DNA of 13,774 bases from Prevotella sp. (GCA_021204605.1 JAJPZD010000091.1:1-13774), one strand, 5' to 3'. Shown: positions 1-6,881, numbered from the stretch's first letter. Numbers and translations: made by a program. Notes: generated by a model from the letters alone, not told the origin.

Positions 1-272
1 ACTGCAAAAAGGAACATTCTATTGGTTTCTATGCCGACAAGATGTGTGTCACGCCCCGTTATCTTGGTGTTGCCGTGAAGAACACTTCGGGTGTAACCGC
101 TAAGGAGTGGATTGACCGTGCGGTGGTAACAACTGCGAAAGTGATGTTAAGGCACAGCAACAAACAGGTGACACAGATCTCCGATGAGCTCGACTTTCCC
201 AACCCCAGCTTTTTCTGCAAGTTCTTCAAGCGTATGACTGGCATAACACCACAAGAATACAGGGCAAGTTAA
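1..272 (+). CDS. AraC-family transcriptional regulator, C-terminal part (5' end outside window)
   Basis: The reading frame is already open at base 3 and ends at the TAA at 270-272, giving 89 visible residues. They match the DNA-binding end of AraC/XylS regulators: HSIGFYADKMCVTPRYLG is the recognition region of the first helix-turn-helix. The second one is covered by VTQISDELDFPNPSFFCKFFKRMTGITPQEYR, with the family-typical F-x-x-x-F-K-x-x-x-G-x-T-P-x-x-Y-R ending. An ATG at 42 lies inside the first HTH, so it is not the true start. The effector or dimerisation domain lies outside the window, and the regulated genes cannot be inferred. Base composition is that of the core genes rather than of the AT-rich DNA that follows. 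No clear terminator follows the stop. Confidence 0.93.
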   Translation, partial: CKKEHSIGFYADKMCVTPRYLGVAVKNTSGVTAKEWIDRAVVTTAKVMLRHSNKQVTQISDELDFPNPSFFCKFFKRMTGITPQEYRAS

Positions 273-355
273 AATGAAAACTACCTACGTATGTGTTGTT
301 GTGTCAATATTTTATGGTTTTACATGGAATAGTGTCAGTTTTAGAGTGTCCCAAG

Positions 356-374
356 TGTCCCAACTTTTGGGACA
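356..374. repeat. Inverted repeat in unit A
   Basis: TGTCCCAA (356-363), a 3-base loop CTT, and TTGGGACA (367-374) form a perfect 8-bp dyad. It joins the second direct box of the unit to its inverted copy. Confidence 0.75.
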
Positions 375-521
375 GTCAGTATGTTGCTATTTTACTGCTT
401 TATCTTACCATAATGTCGGTTGTTGCCCTATTGTTGTGTCACCATGTCGTTATTTTGCTGTTTTTACATATTACCTGAAAAGTGTCCCACTGTCCCACGA
501 ATTTATTATTTAGTGTTTCAG

Positions 522-540
522 TGTTTCAAAAAGTGAAACA
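522..540. repeat. Inverted repeat in unit B
   Basis: TGTTTCA (522-528), a 5-base loop AAAAG, and TGAAACA (534-540) form a perfect 7-bp dyad at the position equivalent to the unit A dyad. The arms differ from unit A at the same two positions on both sides, so pairing is kept. Confidence 0.7.
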
Positions 541-692
541 GTCAGGATGTTGCTAATTTGTCGTTTAATATATCTCGGTGTCAGCATATCGCCATATTTT
601 ATATCGTTATGCCAATATTTAACTGTTTTATGTGTCACCGCAAAAGTGTTTCACTGTTTCACTATTTTTGTGTTTCAGTGTTTTTTTGCATA

Positions 693-829
693 CGCATTGT
701 TGAATGCGAACTTTTCTCTAAAAGTTGTTGCGAAGATAGTGATTAATTTTGGAATATCCAAAATTAATGTCAGCAAAATTTGATGTTTTTATTAAATCGC
801 AATGGAATATAAAAACAGCAATATATTGC
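693..829. repeat. Run of five inverted repeats
   Basis: CGCATT/AATGCG (693-708, loop GTTG) is followed directly by AACTTTT/AAAAGTT (709-726, loop CTCT). Next is a 12-bp dyad, ATTAATTTTGGA/TCCAAAATTAAT (742-768, loop ATA). Then come TGTTTTTAT/ATAAAAACA (784-817, 16-base spacer) and the perfect palindrome GCAATATATTGC (818-829). None is followed by a good T-run on either strand, so they are not typical intrinsic terminators. They could be protein-binding dyads, a structured RNA, or hairpins acting on single-stranded DNA. The sequence does not decide between these. Confidence 0.65.
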
Positions 830-910
830 AGTTAAGATTGAAAATGTTGTATGTAAAAGTTTGATGATACAGTAAAATTAGAGATGAACACTTAAATAAA
901 TTTTTCGTAT

Positions 911-1207
911 TTATATTAGTATTCCTGTTTTGATAACGTCTGCATAAAGTGGATTATTCAAATCCTCTGTTAGTAGGACTGGCTCTATAAGATAGTTTAC
1001 CTTGCGCCCTAACTTCCATAATAATGGGGTGTCCTTGAAATAATTGTCGCCAAGGTGTGAGACTATTACGGCAATATCAATATCGCTTTCATCCGTATAT
1101 CCTCCCTTGCTGTATGAGCCGTAAAGATACAGGGCTTTGAGCGGCAGATGTTCTGCCACGATTGATTTGTATTCTTTTGCTATTTCGATAGCCTGGCTTT
1201 TATCCAT
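911..1207 (-). CDS. MNT-type nucleotidyltransferase domain protein
   Basis: The 98-residue protein shows the minimal nucleotidyltransferase signature G-S-x-x-x-G-x(6)-D-x-D: GSY at 30-32 and the metal-binding pair D42/D44 in SDIDIAV. The C-terminal LYADVIKTGILI resembles the ending of MNT-domain proteins. Members of this fold often pair with HEPN-domain proteins in toxin-antitoxin modules, where the MNT partner modifies or neutralises the HEPN RNase, but no HEPN gene is visible here. It lies 57 bases downstream of the second methyltransferase gene, on the same strand, and may be the last gene of the restriction operon. The start is the ATG at 1205-1207. It could be a solitary antitoxin, an accessory nucleotidyltransferase of the defence operon, or a relic. 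Confidence 0.8.
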   Translation of the reverse strand: MDKSQAIEIAKEYKSIVAEHLPLKALYLYGSYSKGGYTDESDIDIAVIVSHLGDNYFKDTPLLWKLGRKVNYLIEPVLLTEDLNNPLYADVIKTGILI

Positions 1208-1264
1208 AATCTAAGGTTATCTGTACGATTCAACAATGTATTGCAATATTCATGGGTCAACATT

Positions 1265-2719
1265 TTATAATATACCATCTTTTATTTTTGTTCCTTTACC
1301 TATTATTAATGTGCTGTTATGCCGGGTTATATAGGATGGATTTTCGTTCGTTCCTTCCAAGTTGAATAAAAGGTATTTGGTATCTGAATTGTGTTTGCTG
1401 CTCTTGATTGGATAATTGTTTTTTTTCAACCAGCTCTTATCTACTATTTGGATAGATTCTACAACATAATATCCTACGACAGTCTTTCTGTGCATGATAA
1501 CTATTTTCTTGATATTTAATAATTCTGGATGAGCATCAATTTCGTTTTGTGTTATGGGATAGTTGTACATCATATTGGCTGTTATCCAATTTTTTGTACC
1601 TTGACGACATGAGCCAATCAAAACAGATTTATCGATATTGTATAAATACAATGCATCTGGCTCAAATAATGACAATTGAGTCCAATTTCCAGCAAAATGT
1701 TCTTCTTCTATTGAATATAGATGTGTGTTTTTAGGTGGCATTTTCTTGTTTGCTATCGAATCCTGAAGGGCTTTTGCGATGTGCCACATGAAAACAGGGG
1801 GTATGGCATTTCCTATCTGTCTGTATGCACTAGTTTCCGTTGTGGGGAAAACAAACTTGTCAGGAAAAGATTGTATTCTTGCCGCTTCCCGAGGAGTAAA
1901 CCTACGATATAATTCTTTTTCGGCATCAACCAATAAGACTGGGTCTCTTGAATTAATGCTTGTTTTGGCTAAATGTGATGTAATAGTAAGACACGGGCCA
2001 TTTAAATCTTGCCACAATCCACGTTTCATGTTTTTTTTGGCGTTTTTCATCCCTTGTACTGCCTTTTCGGAAAAGTAATATCTCTGTTCCTCAATTGCCA
2101 GTTTGTCAATCACTTTACTTAAAGGAACCACATTTCGTTCTGTATTCACAGATGATGGATACGAATATCTGACATTCATGTCACTTCTTATGCCAACGAT
2201 AATTACACGTTCTCTTTTTTGTGGAATACCAAACTCGACAGCTTTTAACAGCCTATATTGAATGTTATAGCCCTCATCCCTGAACTCTCTTGCTATTTTC
2301 TGAATGATACTTCCCCCTTGTAAGGTCAGCAAGCCCTTTACGTTTTCGCATATAAAATATTTCGGTTGCTTTGTATGTAAAAATCTTACTATTTGCTTAT
2401 ATAGATTGGCCCTTTCATCATTTGTATCTTTTGTGGGATTTACAGTAGAGAATGATTGGCAAGGGAAACCGCCTATCATAACATCAATTTCTTCTTGTAT
2501 CTCATTAAAATCAACCTCTGTTACGTCCGCACATACAGCCTTGTGTTCAAAATTGGCATTATACGTTTGGATAGCTTTACTGTCAATGTCAATGGCATAT
2601 ACAATATCATAATTCAGACGAGGATATTCCTTACCCAAGTAAGTAAATCCTCCTATCATTCCTAAGTCACTGCCACCACATCCGCAAAAAAGTGATGCCA
2701 CATTTAAATGCTTATTCAT
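1265..2719 (-). CDS. DNA cytosine-5 methyltransferase with C-terminal extension
   Basis: The 484-residue protein has the C5-methyltransferase motifs in order: the SAM-binding SLFCGCGGSDLG (9-20), motif IV GGFPCQSFS with nucleophile C87, motif VI ENV at 125-127, motif VIII QKRER at 167-171, REAARIQSFP (277-286), and motif X GNAIPP (303-308). It would transfer a methyl group from SAM to C5 of cytosine at a specific site. The gap between motifs VIII and IX, where the target-recognition region lies, is short. After about residue 325 comes an extension of roughly 160 residues without an m5C motif; its family is not recognised. The ATG is one base after the stop of the nuclease gene, implying translational coupling. 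It likely protects the host from the neighbouring nuclease. Confidence 0.93.
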   Translation of the reverse strand: MNKHLNVASLFCGCGGSDLGMIGGFTYLGKEYPRLNYDIVYAIDIDSKAIQTYNANFEHKAVCADVTEVDFNEIQEEIDVMIGGFPCQSFSTVNPTKDTNDERANLYKQIVRFLHTKQPKYFICENVKGLLTLQGGSIIQKIAREFRDEGYNIQYRLLKAVEFGIPQKRERVIIVGIRSDMNVRYSYPSSVNTERNVVPLSKVIDKLAIEEQRYYFSEKAVQGMKNAKKNMKRGLWQDLNGPCLTITSHLAKTSINSRDPVLLVDAEKELYRRFTPREAARIQSFPDKFVFPTTETSAYRQIGNAIPPVFMWHIAKALQDSIANKKMPPKNTHLYSIEEEHFAGNWTQLSLFEPDALYLYNIDKSVLIGSCRQGTKNWITANMMYNYPITQNEIDAHPELLNIKKIVIMHRKTVVGYYVVESIQIVDKSWLKKNNYPIKSSKHNSDTKYLLFNLEGTNENPSYITRHNSTLIIGKGTKIKDGIL

Positions 2720-2720
2720 A

Positions 2721-4127
2721 TCACTTCATTGGGAAATATTGTTTTGTAATTGCGGAATTATTAAAATCCATTTGATATATTGTAGGGAACACCTCGATTT
2801 CTCCTTCCTCATACATTTTAAATGGGTTTTGAATTCTTATGATGATAGTTTCTTCACGAGTGAAATAAACTCTGTATATATTGTAGTATTCTCGATATTG
2901 TTTAGCAGCTACCCACTCTTTAGCTGTCAGGTTTATGGAATCGGTCCAATTATTATCGAATGAGGGCTTTGTTATACGTGTAGTGCTTTTGACCTCAATA
3001 TATCTTGCAAATTCGGGATTTTGTGGATTTTCATCAGCTTCAATTGAACTGATGTCATATCCCAATCCTTTGGTTTTGCCTAACAATAATACTTTATTTA
3101 CTAAACGTTCCTTGTATTTGCGCACTCTCTCTTTCTCCATTTTATATACAAGTGATTCTCCTTGGTCACCCAATTCAACAGTAGTGATTCCAACAGATCC
3201 TCTTTGCCGTATTTCTTTCTTTTGATCATTAACATTAGCAGTAAATTGAGTCTCAATTTTAGAAATCTCTGAAAACATACTACTATAATAAAATTGCCAG
3301 TCAAGTTTTAACTGCTCAATTTCTTTTTGTTCATTTATATTGTACTTGTATATATCAAAAGTTGGATTTTCCTTGTAATTTAGAAAAATGTCGATAGCTT
3401 TACTCTCATCTTTGTTTAACCAAATATAATCTTTGTCTGACAAGCACAAGTTTGATAGATTAAGTAGGTTGAACATTTCCTTAATATGTTGCCAATCATG
3501 AGAACCATATAATTTGTTTTTTCTTATCTTGTTGTCTCTATCATATTTAATTTGCTCATATACTTCTTTTTCACTGACCTTACCTTGCAAAACCTCAAAA
3601 TTATTAAGGGCATAATAGCCGATTTCCTGTTTTGTTAAAAGCAAATTGCCGTTTAAACGTGCATATTCCAATAAACAAACGACATAACAAAGTGGTTTTA
3701 TGTTAATACCATTTTTCATGTGCTGTGTCATGAAATTAGTATTGCTTGCAGCATTGGGAAATTGGAGATTATAACATATACTTTTGAAAAATGTGGGATA
3801 ATCATGATGCTGGTTCAAATGAATACAATTTGTGGATTCACAAATAAGTCCTTCCTCGTTTGTAAAATACAGTCCTAATAATTTGCCCATAATCTCTGTA
3901 ATATGATTGCGTACTGTTTTTTGATTGTCATTTGGCAATTCAGAAAAAGTACTGATATGATAGAAGAAATCTGACAATATGTCATTACAACGAATGTCAA
4001 ATTCTTTTTTCTTACATGGACATATTTTATGAACTGTTTGAGCATAAAAAGGCAATAAATCCTCCATTTCCGATTGACTTTTGCCTCGGATTATGGTGCA
4101 TCTATATTGATTGTCTGGATTATACAT
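2721..4127 (-). CDS. DUF3883-type PD-(D/E)XK nuclease, probable restriction endonuclease
   Basis: The C-terminal half of this 468-residue protein carries a DUF3883-like domain: LGDQGESLVY (319-328, E324), LGYDISS (355-361, D358), ARYIEVKST (374-382, E378 and K380). E...D...ExK is the metal-binding set of PD-(D/E)XK nucleases, so DNA cleavage is a reasonable inference. Residues 1-300 match no family I can name. The segment at about 145-235 is helical with a charged stretch (KYDRDNKIRKNK) and might be a winged-helix DNA reader. CPC (36-38) plus C47 could bind metal, though no second clear pair is seen. The gene lies between two cytosine methyltransferases, one base from each, the expected place for the cutting subunit of a restriction system. 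AT-rich, unlike the core genes. Confidence 0.8.
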   Translation of the reverse strand: MYNPDNQYRCTIIRGKSQSEMEDLLPFYAQTVHKICPCKKKEFDIRCNDILSDFFYHISTFSELPNDNQKTVRNHITEIMGKLLGLYFTNEEGLICESTNCIHLNQHHDYPTFFKSICYNLQFPNAASNTNFMTQHMKNGINIKPLCYVVCLLEYARLNGNLLLTKQEIGYYALNNFEVLQGKVSEKEVYEQIKYDRDNKIRKNKLYGSHDWQHIKEMFNLLNLSNLCLSDKDYIWLNKDESKAIDIFLNYKENPTFDIYKYNINEQKEIEQLKLDWQFYYSSMFSEISKIETQFTANVNDQKKEIRQRGSVGITTVELGDQGESLVYKMEKERVRKYKERLVNKVLLLGKTKGLGYDISSIEADENPQNPEFARYIEVKSTTRITKPSFDNNWTDSINLTAKEWVAAKQYREYYNIYRVYFTREETIIIRIQNPFKMYEEGEIEVFPTIYQMDFNNSAITKQYFPMK

Positions 4128-4128
4128 A

Positions 4129-5160
4129 TTATTTTAAGTATTTAATTAATGATAAAGCAATTTGATAAGCCATTAATGGTGGAACTGCATTACCTACTTG
4201 TTTAAGTTGGCTGCCTTTTCCTCCTATAAAAACGAAACTGTCTGGAAAAGATTGTAGTCTTGCACTTTCCCTAACAGTAGGTACACGGTTATATTTGTAA
4301 TGAAAATGATGGTTGTGTCCACAATCTATTGTGAAGCTTGGTTTCTTACTATTCAATCTTGTCCATGCAATATGGACTTTCCTCATGTTCCACAACTCTT
4401 TGGGTAGATTTTTGTAATTGCCACCATCTGGCACCATTGCAATTATACGTTTTGTTTGTTCTGTGTGTATTGTAATTTCATGGTTGTAGATCCCATGACT
4501 GTTTTTACGTATTATTTTTTGGTAAGGGGACTGTGGTGAAATCTTATAAATAGCCCCATCTTTTACTGTTGTTTCTGGTAAATCAGACAAAGCTTCAGAC
4601 GAAGTTACAGGATTTGTTACTTTCTTATCAGGAAATGCATATATTCCATTTCTTAATCCTACAAAAACAGCTCTTCTCCTATTTTGTGGAACGCCATAGT
4701 CTGATGCTAACATCACTCTGCAAACAACATTATAACCTAAATTACTGAAATCTGAAAGAATCGATTCTTTTATAATTCCATTGCCAATAGAAAGAATATT
4801 GGGAACATTTTCCATGACAAATCCTTGTGGCTTGAAATGTCTAACCATGTTCACGAAAGACTTATATAGCTTGTTGCGTTCATCTTCTACAACACGTTTT
4901 CCTGCTACCGAAAAACCTTGACAGGGAGGACCTCCTATTATAACGTCAATTATGTTTGTGCTGATTGTTTTTTCTACTTCATATGGGGATAGATTTAGCA
5001 AATCGGCACATAGTGTTTTAGGATTTTTACGATTATATGCGTATGTTATAAGGGCATCATTCCAATTATCAATTGCCAAGATGCTCTTAAAACCTGCCAT
5101 TTCAAAGCCAAGAGACATACCTCCACACCCAGAGAATAAATCAATAAATGTCGGCTGCAC
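4129..5160 (-). CDS. DNA cytosine-5 methyltransferase (GTG start)
   Basis: At 343 residues this is a compact C5-methyltransferase with all key motifs: motif I TFIDLFSGCGGMSLGF (4-19), motif IV IIGGPPCQGFS with nucleophile C80, motif VI ENV at 117-119, motif VIII QNRRR (159-163), RESARLQSFP (297-306), and GNAVPP (323-328). The start is a GTG at 5158-5160; it puts motif I at the usual distance from the N-terminus, and no in-frame ATG lies between it and the upstream stop. It is the first gene of the operon methyltransferase-nuclease-methyltransferase. It is clearly diverged from the second methyltransferase, especially between motifs VIII and IX, so the two probably read different sequences, for instance the two strands of an asymmetric site. 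Confidence 0.94.
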   Translation of the reverse strand: MQPTFIDLFSGCGGMSLGFEMAGFKSILAIDNWNDALITYAYNRKNPKTLCADLLNLSPYEVEKTISTNIIDVIIGGPPCQGFSVAGKRVVEDERNKLYKSFVNMVRHFKPQGFVMENVPNILSIGNGIIKESILSDFSNLGYNVVCRVMLASDYGVPQNRRRAVFVGLRNGIYAFPDKKVTNPVTSSEALSDLPETTVKDGAIYKISPQSPYQKIIRKNSHGIYNHEITIHTEQTKRIIAMVPDGGNYKNLPKELWNMRKVHIAWTRLNSKKPSFTIDCGHNHHFHYKYNRVPTVRESARLQSFPDSFVFIGGKGSQLKQVGNAVPPLMAYQIALSLIKYLK

Positions 5161-5167
5161 GTTGTTT

Positions 5168-5194
5168 TTATTCTTTAATTATTTTATTGCCCAT
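5168..5194 (-). other. Eight-codon upstream open frame before the restriction operon
   Basis: ATG at 5192-5194 opens a frame reading MGNKIIKE and stops seven bases before the GTG of the first methyltransferase. It could be a leader peptide that tunes translation of the GTG-started gene, or chance in AT-rich DNA. Confidence 0.25.
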
Positions 5195-5205
5195 TTTTAC
5201 TCTCA

Positions 5206-5213
5206 CAAAAATA
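5206..5213 (-). promoter_or_regulatory. Possible -7 box for the restriction operon
   Basis: On the minus strand TATTTTTG fits the Bacteroidetes -7 consensus TAnnTTTG. A TTTG that could be the -33 element lies 23 bases upstream, slightly beyond the usual 19-21. This is the only good match between the first methyltransferase and the divergent remnant. Confidence 0.35.
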
Positions 5214-5290
5214 ATACATTGTTTTGAAAAATAAATCAAATAAAACCATAATTTACATTTTATTTACTTATTATCGAATTTTACCCATGA

Positions 5291-6091
5291 ATTATAATAA
5301 AGATTTATTATAAACGAAGTTCTCAGGAAAACAACAAACTATATAATGACTTTTGCTCAAAACTGATTGGTTCGAAGTTCGAGAAGGTAAGCGTTACGAC
5401 ACTTGGTTATGTTCTCAAAGAGATATTGGGAAACTTGTTTGGCTTGCAGGAGTATGATATCGTAAAATTTTTGTTGAATCCAGACAACAGTCCGAAGTTT
5501 GAAGATGTTATTGCGAAGGCCTTGGATGAGTATTTGGATAAGTTGATAAAGAAACAGAAAGAGAAGATCGAAAAGTCATTTGTGCAGTATGATTGGGAAG
5601 TTCCTGCTGACCGTCTGTATAGCGAGAGTTCGCATAAAGTTAGGGAGGATGTTGAGAACCATGCCCTTGTACCTTTTGTGGAGCAGATAAATGCCTCAAA
5701 TCCGGAGGTGCGGTTCACTGCGTTCTTGGCAGCACACAAGGAATATATTGACTGGTGGTATAAGAATGGGGATTCGGGAAAGCAGAACTATGCCATCAGT
5801 TATACGAATTTCAGGGGTGTCAAGTCACTGTTCTACATTGATTTTGTTGTGCGGATGAAAAACGGTCAGATTTTCCTCTTTGACACGAAGAGCAAGGAAA
5901 GCGACCGGGATGCCGTTGAAAAGCATAATGCCCTGATTGACTATATCCATTCAGAACAGAACGCCGACAAGCACCTTCTTGGCGGTGTTATTATTGAGCA
6001 AAACTTAAACTGGAAATACAGTCAAACTAAAATTAAAGATACCACAAATCTGTCTGAATGGACAAATTTCTATCCAGAGGAGAATGCGTAA
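5291..6091 (+). pseudogene. 3' remnant of a type III-like restriction subunit (Res), nuclease end only
   Basis: The frame is open from 5291, just after a TGA at 5288-5290, and runs to TAA at 6089-6091 (266 codons) with no ATG near its beginning; the only early alternative start is TTG at 5426. The visible protein matches the C-terminal part of DEAD/DEAH helicase-nuclease subunits of type III-like restriction systems. It ends in a PD-(D/E)XK core: SLFYIDFVVRMKNGQIFLFDTKSKESD, with the metal-binding D in FYIDF and the DTK motif about 13 residues later. The helicase domains and the Mod methyltransferase are absent. A free-standing gene starting at TTG cannot be excluded, but a 5' deletion is the simpler reading. 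It is less AT-rich than the adjoining restriction operon. Confidence 0.75.
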
Positions 6092-6120
6092 ACATACAAT
6101 TTCTTTTTGTAAAGTAAAGG

Positions 6121-6522
6121 CTATACCAATTTGACTGAACTTATTTTTTCAGCCACTTCTTTTACGGCATTGTTGAATATATTTTTTTGCTCATCGGTAA
6201 GAGAATAACTTTTGCCACGTACCTTATATCCATTGATACGTTGCAAGAGCCATGATGTTGATTTCCCGAAATAGTTTTTTGCTATGTAAGACAAGGGTAA
6301 GATTTTATATTTCTCGGCATCAATTTGTTTTCGCAAGTTTTCAATGCCTTGTGCCATCTCTTGCATTTCCTTGTCGAAGAAAATTTGCACTTTTACTTTA
6401 TTTTCTTCAGTATTATGTTCTTTGAGCCATGCAAAGAGTTCTTTTTTCCTTTTCACACTCTCTGTATCATGTTTTCCCATTAACGGACTCAATTCTGCCA
6501 AAATTAAATCTATCTTATCCAT
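6121..6522 (-). CDS. DUF5053-like small protein
   Basis: The 133-residue protein is charged and largely helical. The stretch ILPLSYIAKNYFGKSTSWLLQRINGYKVRGK (74-104) is what I recall from DUF5053 proteins of Bacteroidetes; function is unknown to me. The segment reads like a helix-turn-helix (YIAKNYFGKSTSWLLQRING), so DNA binding is possible. The ending KEVAEKISSVKLV also fits my memory of the family. No signal peptide or membrane segment is visible. It converges on the restriction remnant with 29 bases between the stops. A 52-codon gene lies 47 bases upstream on the same strand, and the two probably form one transcript. Confidence 0.75.
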   Translation of the reverse strand: MDKIDLILAELSPLMGKHDTESVKRKKELFAWLKEHNTEENKVKVQIFFDKEMQEMAQGIENLRKQIDAEKYKILPLSYIAKNYFGKSTSWLLQRINGYKVRGKSYSLTDEQKNIFNNAVKEVAEKISSVKLV

Positions 6523-6569
6523 ATTATGCTTTTTTTATTAATAGTTCATGAACATTGAGGTTTTGATTG

Positions 6570-6728
6570 TCAATTTCTTTGTTTGTAAAGTTTTGAAGGA
6601 TCTTCAAGCATTGCATCAATAACTTTTTTGCTATGTTCCTCGCTTAATCCTAATTCTTTGGATAATACAAGAAAGTCTTTAAGTTTTTTCTCTCTTTGCT
6701 TTATGTTTTCTTCAAGTTCTTTACCCAT
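6570..6728 (-). CDS. Small hypothetical protein, 52 residues
   Basis: ATG at 6726-6728 opens a frame of 52 codons ending in TGA at 6570-6572. The product begins MGKELEENIKQREKKLKDFL and continues through SKELGLSEEHSKKVIDAMLEDPSKL. It is highly charged, likely all helical, and has a pattern expected of a real small protein. GAGGA lies three bases before the ATG, and a promoter-like box with an inverted repeat lies just upstream. No family recognised. A pairing with the downstream DUF5053-like gene is suggested by the shared strand and 47-base gap; a small regulatory role is possible but not shown. Confidence 0.55.
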   Translation of the reverse strand: MGKELEENIKQREKKLKDFLVLSKELGLSEEHSKKVIDAMLEDPSKLYKQRN

Positions 6729-6751
6729 TTCCTCAATATTTTTTTACAATG

Positions 6752-6759
6752 CAAATATA
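6752..6759 (-). promoter_or_regulatory. Probable -7 promoter box for the 52-codon gene
   Basis: On the minus strand TATATTTG matches the Bacteroidetes -7 consensus TAnnTTTG and lies 23 bases upstream of the ATG at 6728. A TTTT about 19 bases further upstream is a weak -33 candidate. Confidence 0.5.
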
Positions 6760-6779
6760 CATAATGTTTTTATTATGTA
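6758..6779. promoter_or_regulatory. Inverted repeat over the promoter, possible operator
   Basis: TACATAAT (6758-6765), spacer GTTTTT, and ATTATGTA (6772-6779) form a perfect 8-bp dyad. It starts inside the -7 box and covers the stretch between the -7 and the -33 position, where a repressor would block transcription of the 52-codon and DUF5053-like genes. Confidence 0.45.
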
Positions 6780-6863
6780 AAAGAATTCTGGAGAAAATAT
6801 TAAATATTTACCTGAGACCAATAGTTCAGAAAGAACATGATTCGGGTCGCTTTTGTCATTTTT

Positions 6864-6881
6864 AGCCCCTAAAAATGGGCT
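6864..6881. terminator. Weak terminator-like hairpin
   Basis: AGCCC (6864-6868) pairs with GGGCT (6877-6881) over an 8-base loop and is followed by TTTTA on the plus strand. The 9-mer TTTTTAGCC occurs on both sides, at about 6859 and 6881. The stem is short, so this is a weak call; which gene it would serve is unclear. Confidence 0.3.

Larger units (their letters stand above)
346..683. repeat. Two diverged tandem units of about 165 bp plus the start of a third
   Basis: Unit A opens with two GTGTCCCAA boxes (346-363), then an inverted TTGGGACA (367-374), then AGTCAGTATGTTGCT (374-388). It closes with GTGTCCCACTGTCCCA (482-497). Unit B has the same layout: GTGTTTCAGTGTTTCA (513-528), inverted TGAAACA (534-540), AGTCAGGATGTTGCT (540-554), closing with GTGTTTCACTGTTTCA (646-661). 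Offsets between matching points are 166 and 164 bases. A third start, GTGTTTCAGTGTTT, lies at 670-683. CCC is replaced by TTC in every box of unit B, including the inverted one. A looser 16-mer of the form TGTTGCTATTTTACTG recurs at 382, 445 and 548. Function unknown. Confidence 0.75.
274..910. other. Noncoding stretch with diverged tandem repeats and palindromes
   Basis: About 640 bases without a convincing gene. Short open frames at 274-513, 293-478, 547-783 and 558-746 translate to Cys/Phe/Tyr/Val-rich strings that follow the nucleotide repeats and are not credible proteins. The left part (346-683) has paired octamer boxes in two diverged copies. The right part (693-829) has five inverted repeats. 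The stretch lies between the end of the AraC gene and the end of the minus-strand restriction operon, so it need not hold a promoter for either. Confidence 0.8.

Noticed and set aside
346..683. CRISPR array
   Set aside because: The boxes are 8-16 bases, in pairs with unequal gaps, and the two units resemble each other over their whole length, so there are no repeats with unique spacers.
274..783. Overlapping short plus-strand open frames of 61-79 codons
   Set aside because: The translations are Cys/Phe/Tyr-rich strings that follow the DNA repeats; no family, no start signal, and frames overlap one another.
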